A stretch of DNA of 64,000 nt. It comes from Ralstonia thomasii (GTDB lineage: Bacteria > Pseudomonadota > Gammaproteobacteria > Burkholderiales > Burkholderiaceae). Shown here one piece after another: positions 59,662 through 64,000 of the stretch. The stretch lies in assembly GCF_958405895.1 (NCBI RefSeq), contig NZ_CATZAR010000004.1; one strand, written 5' to 3'. The notes under the pieces were generated by a model. The model was not told the origin of the DNA. It saw only the letters and a list, made by a program, of their open reading frames with translations, and ran no database searches. Position numbers and translations under genes: made by a program. Numbering within the stretch: the first letter of the stretch is position 1; every line of letters begins with the position of its first letter.

Positions 59662-62304
59662 TCAAACCTTCTGCTGCACCCACGCTGCCACGCCGGCCAG
59701 CGCCTGCGGCAGGTTGTCCGGCTCCGTGCCGCCGGCCTGGGCCATGTCCGGGCGGCCGCCGCCCTTGCCGCCGACTTGCTGGGCGACAAAGTTGACCAGC
59801 TCGCCCGCCTTGACCTTGGCCGTGGCGTCAGCCGTCACGCCCGCAATCAGCGCAACCTTGCCGTCGCTCACGCTGCCCAGCACGATGGCTGCGGTCTGCA
59901 GTTTGTCCTTGAGCTTGTCCATGGTCTCGCGCAGCGTCTTGGCATCGGCGCCGTCCAGCTTGGCAGCCAGCACCTTGATGCCGGCAACGTCCACGGCCTG
60001 GCTCACAAGTTCGTCGCCCTGGCTGGCGGCCAGCTTCGACTTCAGGCGCTCCAGTTCCTTCTCGAGCGTCTTGACCTGGTCCTGCACCTGCACGATGCGC
60101 GACGTCAGTTCCGACGGCTGCGCACGCAGCGCGGCAGCCGCTTCGTTGATGCGTGTATCGAGCGTCTGCAGGTAATGCAGCACGTTGTCGCCAGTGATGG
60201 CTTCCACACGGCGAATCCCCGCCGCCACGCCCGACTCGCTCACGATCTTGAACAGGCCGATGTCGCCCGTGCGCGCCACGTGCGTGCCGCCACACAGTTC
60301 CTTCGACGAACCGATCGACAGCACGCGCACTTCGTCGCCGTACTTCTCGCCGAAGAGGGCCATTGCGCCATTCTTGACTGCGTCGTCAAAGCCCATGAGC
60401 TGGGCGTTCGTCGCGGCGTTGGCAAAAATTTCTGCGTTGACACGCGCTTCCACTTCGCGAATCTGCAGCGGCGTCATCGGTGCGTTGTGCGAGAAGTCGA
60501 AGCGGGTTTTTTCTGCATCCACCAGCGAGCCCTTCTGCTGCACGTGGCTGCCCAGCACTTCGCGCAGGGCCTTGTGCATCAGGTGGGTGGCCGAGTGGTT
60601 GCGCATGGTGCGCGCGCGGCGCACTGCGTCCACCTCCGCCGCCACGGCATCGCCAACCTTCAGCACGCCGGTGCGCAGCTCGCCGTGGTGGCCGAACACG
60701 TCCGGCTGCACCTTGAGCGTGTCGACCACATCAAACCAGACGGTCGCAGCCTTGAGCGTGCCCTGGTCGCCAACCTGGCCGCCCGATTCCGCATAGAACG
60801 GGGTGTGGTCCAGCACCACCACGCCGGTCTGGCCCGGGTGCATTTCCTGCACCGATGCGCCATCCACAAACAGCGCCGTCACCCGCGCGGTTTCGCGCAC
60901 GAGCTGCTCGTAGCCGTGGAACGTTGTCTTGTCCCCGGTGTAGTCGAGCGTGCCGGCGGCCATCTTGAACTTGCCGGCCGCGCGTGCCTGCTCGCGCTGG
61001 CGGTTCATGGCGGCGTCAAAGGCCGCTTCGTCGACGATCACGTCGTTCTCGCGGCAGACGTCTTGCGTCAGGTCCAGCGGGAAACCGTAGGTGTCGTGCA
61101 GCTTGAAGGCCAGTTCGCCGTCGAGCATCTTGGCACCCGAGGTCTTCAGCTCGCCCAGCGCGGCGTCGAGGATCGACATGCCGTGCTCGATGGTCTCGAA
61201 GAAGCGCGCCTCTTCCGTACGCAGCACTTCGACCACACGGTCGCGCGCCTCGCGCAACTCCGGATAGGCCTCGCCCATCTGCGCGACGAGGTCGTCCACG
61301 AGCTTGTGGAAGAACGCTGCGCGGCAGCCGAGCTTGTAACCGTGGCGGATGGCGCGGCGGATGATCCGGCGCAGCACATAGCCACGGCCCTCATTGCCCG
61401 GGATCACGCCGTCGACGATCAGGAACGAGCATGCGCGGATGTGGTCGGCAATCACGCGCAGCGAGTTGTTGGCCAGATCCTTGGTGTTCGTCTCGCGCGC
61501 GGCGGCAGCGATGAGCGCCTGGAACAGGTCGATCTCGTAGTTGCTGTGCACGTGCTGCAGGATGGCAGCCAGGCGTTCCATGCCCATGCCGGTGTCGACG
61601 CACGGTGCGGGCAGCGGGGTCAGCGTGTATTCGCCGGTCGCCGGATCGAGCTGGCGATCGAACTGCATGAACACGTTGTTCCAGATTTCGATGTAGCGGT
61701 CGCCGTCGGCTTCCGGGCTTCCCGGGGGGCCGCCCCAGACGTCGGGGCCATGGTCGTAGAAGATTTCCGAGCACGGGCCGCACGGGCCGGTTTCGGCCAT
61801 CTGCCAGAAGTTGTCGGAGGCGTATGGCGCGCCCTTGTTGTCGCCAATGCGCACGACGCGCTCGGGCGGCAAGCCGATGACCTTGGTCCAGATGTCGTAA
61901 GCCTCGTCGTCGGTCTGGTAGACCGTGGCCCACAGCTTCTCGGCCGGCAGCTTGTATTCCTGCGTCAGCAGCTCCCACGCCCACACGAGTGCGTCGCGCT
62001 TGAAGTAGTCGCCGAACGACCAGTTGCCAAGCATTTCGAAGAACGTGTGGTGGCGCGCCGTATAGCCGACGTTTTCCAGGTCGTTGTGCTTGCCGCCGGC
62101 GCGCAGGCAGCGCTGCACGGAGGCCGCACGCACGTACGGGCGCTTGTCGGTACCGAGGAAGACGTCCTTGAACTGCACCATGCCGGAGTTGGTGAACAGC
62201 AGCGTCGGGTCGTTGCCCGGCACCAGCGGCGAAGAGCGCACCACGGTGTGGCCCTTGCCCTCAAAGAACGTCAGGAATTTTTGGCGGATATCGGAGGCTT
62301 TCAT
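59662..62304 (-). CDS. alaS: Alanyl-tRNA synthetase
   Basis: 880 residues from ATG 62304 (MKASDIRQKFLTFFEGKGHT). Class II core: PLVPGNDPTLLFTNSGMVQF, RPYVRAASVQRCLRAGGKHN and CVDTGMGMERLA; editing domain with NHSATHLMHKAL (HxxxH) and the cysteine/histidine of ELCGGTHVARTGDIG; C-terminal C-Ala coiled-coil and glycine-rich GGRPDMAQAGG end. Full normal length. The open frame 17 codons upstream is unconserved. Monocistronic, with its own terminator. Confidence 0.97.
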   Translation of the reverse strand: MKASDIRQKFLTFFEGKGHTVVRSSPLVPGNDPTLLFTNSGMVQFKDVFLGTDKRPYVRAASVQRCLRAGGKHNDLENVGYTARHHTFFEMLGNWSFGDYFKRDALVWAWELLTQEYKLPAEKLWATVYQTDDEAYDIWTKVIGLPPERVVRIGDNKGAPYASDNFWQMAETGPCGPCSEIFYDHGPDVWGGPPGSPEADGDRYIEIWNNVFMQFDRQLDPATGEYTLTPLPAPCVDTGMGMERLAAILQHVHSNYEIDLFQALIAAAARETNTKDLANNSLRVIADHIRACSFLIVDGVIPGNEGRGYVLRRIIRRAIRHGYKLGCRAAFFHKLVDDLVAQMGEAYPELREARDRVVEVLRTEEARFFETIEHGMSILDAALGELKTSGAKMLDGELAFKLHDTYGFPLDLTQDVCRENDVIVDEAAFDAAMNRQREQARAAGKFKMAAGTLDYTGDKTTFHGYEQLVRETARVTALFVDGASVQEMHPGQTGVVVLDHTPFYAESGGQVGDQGTLKAATVWFDVVDTLKVQPDVFGHHGELRTGVLKVGDAVAAEVDAVRRARTMRNHSATHLMHKALREVLGSHVQQKGSLVDAEKTRFDFSHNAPMTPLQIREVEARVNAEIFANAATNAQLMGFDDAVKNGAMALFGEKYGDEVRVLSIGSSKELCGGTHVARTGDIGLFKIVSESGVAAGIRRVEAITGDNVLHYLQTLDTRINEAAAALRAQPSELTSRIVQVQDQVKTLEKELERLKSKLAASQGDELVSQAVDVAGIKVLAAKLDGADAKTLRETMDKLKDKLQTAAIVLGSVSDGKVALIAGVTADATAKVKAGELVNFVAQQVGGKGGGRPDMAQAGGTEPDNLPQALAGVAAWVQQKV

Positions 62305-62486
62305 GTCGCGGGGTGCCGGAGTCAGCATGGCGCCTGGGGCAACCGCCCGGCGCATCTTGGATCAGTGCAAACCATTGATTATACGGGGTTGCTAATGTGT
62401 TAGCGCCCATTCGTCGCATGGGGCTGGGGGTACCCCGGAGCGTGGTGTAGAGTGCACCCGTTCCAATCGTGTCGATTCGTCAATCC

Positions 62487-63707
62487 ATGGGCGCTCTGAG
62501 CCATCTCCGTGTTCTCGACCTGACCCGCGTACTTGCCGGCCCCTGGTGCGCACAGAACCTCGCCGATTTCGGCGCCGACGTCATCAAGGTGGAGCGTCCG
62601 GGCGCCGGCGACGACACGCGCACCTGGGGCCCGCCGTGGCTCAAGGACGAAGCCGGCCAGGACACCGCCGAGGCCGCCTACTACCTGGCCGCCAACCGCA
62701 ACAAGCGCTCGATCACGGTCGACATCAGCACGCCCGAGGGCCAGGACATCGTCCGCCAGCTCGCCGCGCACGCCGATGTGGTGCTCGAGAACTACAAGGT
62801 CGGCCAGCTCGCGAAATACGGGCTCGACTACGCATCGATCAAGGCCGTGAAGCCAGACGTCGTCTACTGCTCCATCACGGGCTTCGGCCAGACCGGTCCT
62901 TACGCCGCCCGCGCCGGCTATGACTTCATCGTGCAAGGCATGGGCGGCTTCATGAGCCTGACCGGCGAGCGCGACGACCTGCCCGGCGGCGGCCCGCAAA
63001 AGGCCGGCGTGGCCATCTCGGATTTGATGACCGGCATGTACGCCACCGTGGCCGTGCTCGCCGCGCTCGCGCACCGGGACCGCACGGGCGAAGGCCAGTA
63101 CATCGACATGGCGTTGCTCGACGTGCAGGTCGCCATGCTGGCCAACATGAACACCAACTACCTCGCCAGCGGCCAGGCGCCCAAGCGCTGGGGCAATGCG
63201 CATCCGAACATCGTGCCGTATCAGACGTTCCAGGCGGCCAACGGCTGGATCATCGTGGCAGTCGGCAACGACGGGCAGTTCCGGCGCTTTGTGGATGCGG
63301 GCGGCATGCCCGAGCTGGCCGACGACCCGCGCTTTGCCACCAACCCGCAGCGCGTGGCCAACCGGGACGTGCTGGTGCCGATCCTGGCCGAGATGGTCAA
63401 GCGCTTGAGCAAAGGCGAATGGATCGACAAGCTCGAAGCCGCCGGTGTGCCGTGCGGCCCGATCAATTCGCTCGACGAGGTGTTCAACAACGAGCAGGTG
63501 CAGGCGCGCGGCCTGCGCGTCGACCTGCCTCACCCCAGCGCCGGCACCGTCAAGCTTGTCGGCAGCCCCGTCAAGATGAGCGCCACGCCGCCCAAGGCCG
63601 CGAGCCACCCGCCGCTGCTGGGCGAACACACCGAGGCTGTGCTGCGCGACGTGCTGAACCTGAACAGGGAGCAGATCGAAACGCTGCGCGCGCGCGGCGT
63701 GATCTGA
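62487..63707 (+). CDS. CaiB/BaiF family CoA-transferase
   Basis: 406 residues from ATG 62487 (MGALSHLRVLDLTRVLAGPW); an in-frame GTG at 62469 is an alternative. Class III CoA-transferase: NLADFGADVIKVERPGAGDD, ANRNKRSITVDIST, QGMGGFMSLTGERDD, ISDLMTGMYATVA with the catalytic aspartate, and GPINSLDEVF. Moves CoA between carboxylic acids such as oxalate/formate or succinate/other acids; the pair here is unknown. Followed at 45 bases by a DUF2214 protein. Confidence 0.93.
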   Translation: MGALSHLRVLDLTRVLAGPWCAQNLADFGADVIKVERPGAGDDTRTWGPPWLKDEAGQDTAEAAYYLAANRNKRSITVDISTPEGQDIVRQLAAHADVVLENYKVGQLAKYGLDYASIKAVKPDVVYCSITGFGQTGPYAARAGYDFIVQGMGGFMSLTGERDDLPGGGPQKAGVAISDLMTGMYATVAVLAALAHRDRTGEGQYIDMALLDVQVAMLANMNTNYLASGQAPKRWGNAHPNIVPYQTFQAANGWIIVAVGNDGQFRRFVDAGGMPELADDPRFATNPQRVANRDVLVPILAEMVKRLSKGEWIDKLEAAGVPCGPINSLDEVFNNEQVQARGLRVDLPHPSAGTVKLVGSPVKMSATPPKAASHPPLLGEHTEAVLRDVLNLNREQIETLRARGVI

Positions 63708-63752
63708 GCCCTGCAATCCACGCCAACCCTTCCCCACCCTGATGAGGTCAAC

Positions 63753-64000
63753 ATGTGGCTTGATGCGTTGCTGGCTTACCTGCATTACATCTCGATCTTC
63801 ACGCTGATCGTTTTTCTCACCGCCGAGGCCGTGGTGCTGCGCCCGGACATGACGCCCGAGATCCGCAAGCGCCTGGCACGTTATGACGCCGTGTTCGGCT
63901 TTGCTGCACTCGCGGTGCTGATCACGGGGTTGCTGCGCGTGTTCTACGGCGCCAAGGGCTACGCGTTCTATGTCCACAACCCGGTATTCCACGTCAAGGT
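63753..64000 (+). CDS. DUF2214 family membrane protein, partial, cut by window edge
   Basis: First 82 or so residues visible, starting MWLDALLAYLHYISIFTLIV with GAGG as SD 5 bases before the ATG. Two hydrophobic helices (about 7-27 and 47-65) and the conserved RPDMTPEIRKRLARYD between them. DUF2214 proteins are four-helix membrane proteins of unknown function. It may be co-transcribed with the CoA-transferase. The 3' end lies beyond the window. Confidence 0.85.
   Translation, partial: MWLDALLAYLHYISIFTLIVFLTAEAVVLRPDMTPEIRKRLARYDAVFGFAALAVLITGLLRVFYGAKGYAFYVHNPVFHVK

Noticed and set aside
62400..63992. A 530-residue minus-strand open frame opposite the CoA-transferase
   Set aside because: Shadow with no recognisable domain; the plus-strand frame has full CaiB/BaiF motifs.
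1..64000. CRISPR array, insertion sequence, integrase, tRNA or rRNA genes
   Set aside because: No repeat-spacer pattern, transposase or integrase reading frame, or cloverleaf/rRNA sequence was recognised; tmRNA is the only RNA gene supported.

Overview
The window is a high-GC proteobacterial chromosome segment whose gene content and order fit a beta-proteobacterium of the Ralstonia/Cupriavidus group, most likely Ralstonia. The evidence is the gyrA-serC-pheA-hisC-tyrA-aroA-cmk-rpsA-ihfB-lapA-lapB-ugd-rfaE1-hldD-cysM series, the gyrA/ompA/ubiG/gph neighbourhood, and a tmRNA whose tag reads ANDERYALAA. Species is not determined. Most of the window is core housekeeping DNA. Most long extra reading frames are antisense or frame-shifted shadows typical of high-GC DNA.

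Layout. 1-3628 (minus): acyl-CoA dehydrogenase (cut by the window edge) with both electron-transfer flavoprotein subunits. 3819-6345 (minus): a methionine ABC importer metN-metI-metQ. 6509-7432: histone-deacetylase-like hydrolase. 7564-8688 (plus): lytic transglycosylase. 8756-27777 (minus): cysM, a ComEA-like helix-hairpin-helix protein, inner-core LPS heptose genes (hldD, rfaE1), ugd, lapB/lapA (LPS regulation), ihfB, rpsA, cmk, the aromatic/serine/histidine block aroA-tyrA-hisC-pheA-serC, a DUF2059 protein and gyrA. 28209-31103: ompA-like porin/peptidoglycan anchor, a glycine-zipper lipoprotein, ubiG and gph. 31222-35004: a 1260-residue DUF748 (AsmA-like) envelope protein. 35037-35394: tmRNA.

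35536-43569 is an accessory-looking block directly downstream of tmRNA: a chaperone-usher fimbrial operon (major pilin, chaperone, usher, tip adhesin) followed upstream by a BvgS-type hybrid sensor kinase without a response regulator beside it. The adhesin reads as two overlapping frames and looks frameshifted. 43706-46162 is an ExeM/NucH secreted nuclease with a C-terminal sorting-type tail. 46451-54699 holds small metabolic and transport genes: LysE exporter, TusA-like carrier, Nudix hydrolase, threonine aldolase, tautomerase, class II aldolase, a divergent MFS/LysR pair and an nfeD-slipin operon. 54706-59207 (minus) holds a TonB-dependent receptor with a Fur-type operator and a structured leader, and two tandem purine nucleoside permease paralogues behind an excellent sigma-54 promoter match. 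59662-62304 is alaS; 62487-63707 is a CoA-transferase; a DUF2214 membrane protein runs off the right edge.

The most unusual signals are regulatory. The ComEA-like gene has an rRNA-leader-like boxA sequence followed at once by a terminator hairpin. The serC leader has a terminator with a competing pairing strand, and metN has a similar hairpin just before its start. The tandem permease genes have a sigma-54 promoter with distant repeats. The TonB receptor has a two-hairpin leader behind its Fur-controlled promoter. No CRISPR array, insertion sequence, integrase or tRNA gene was recognised.
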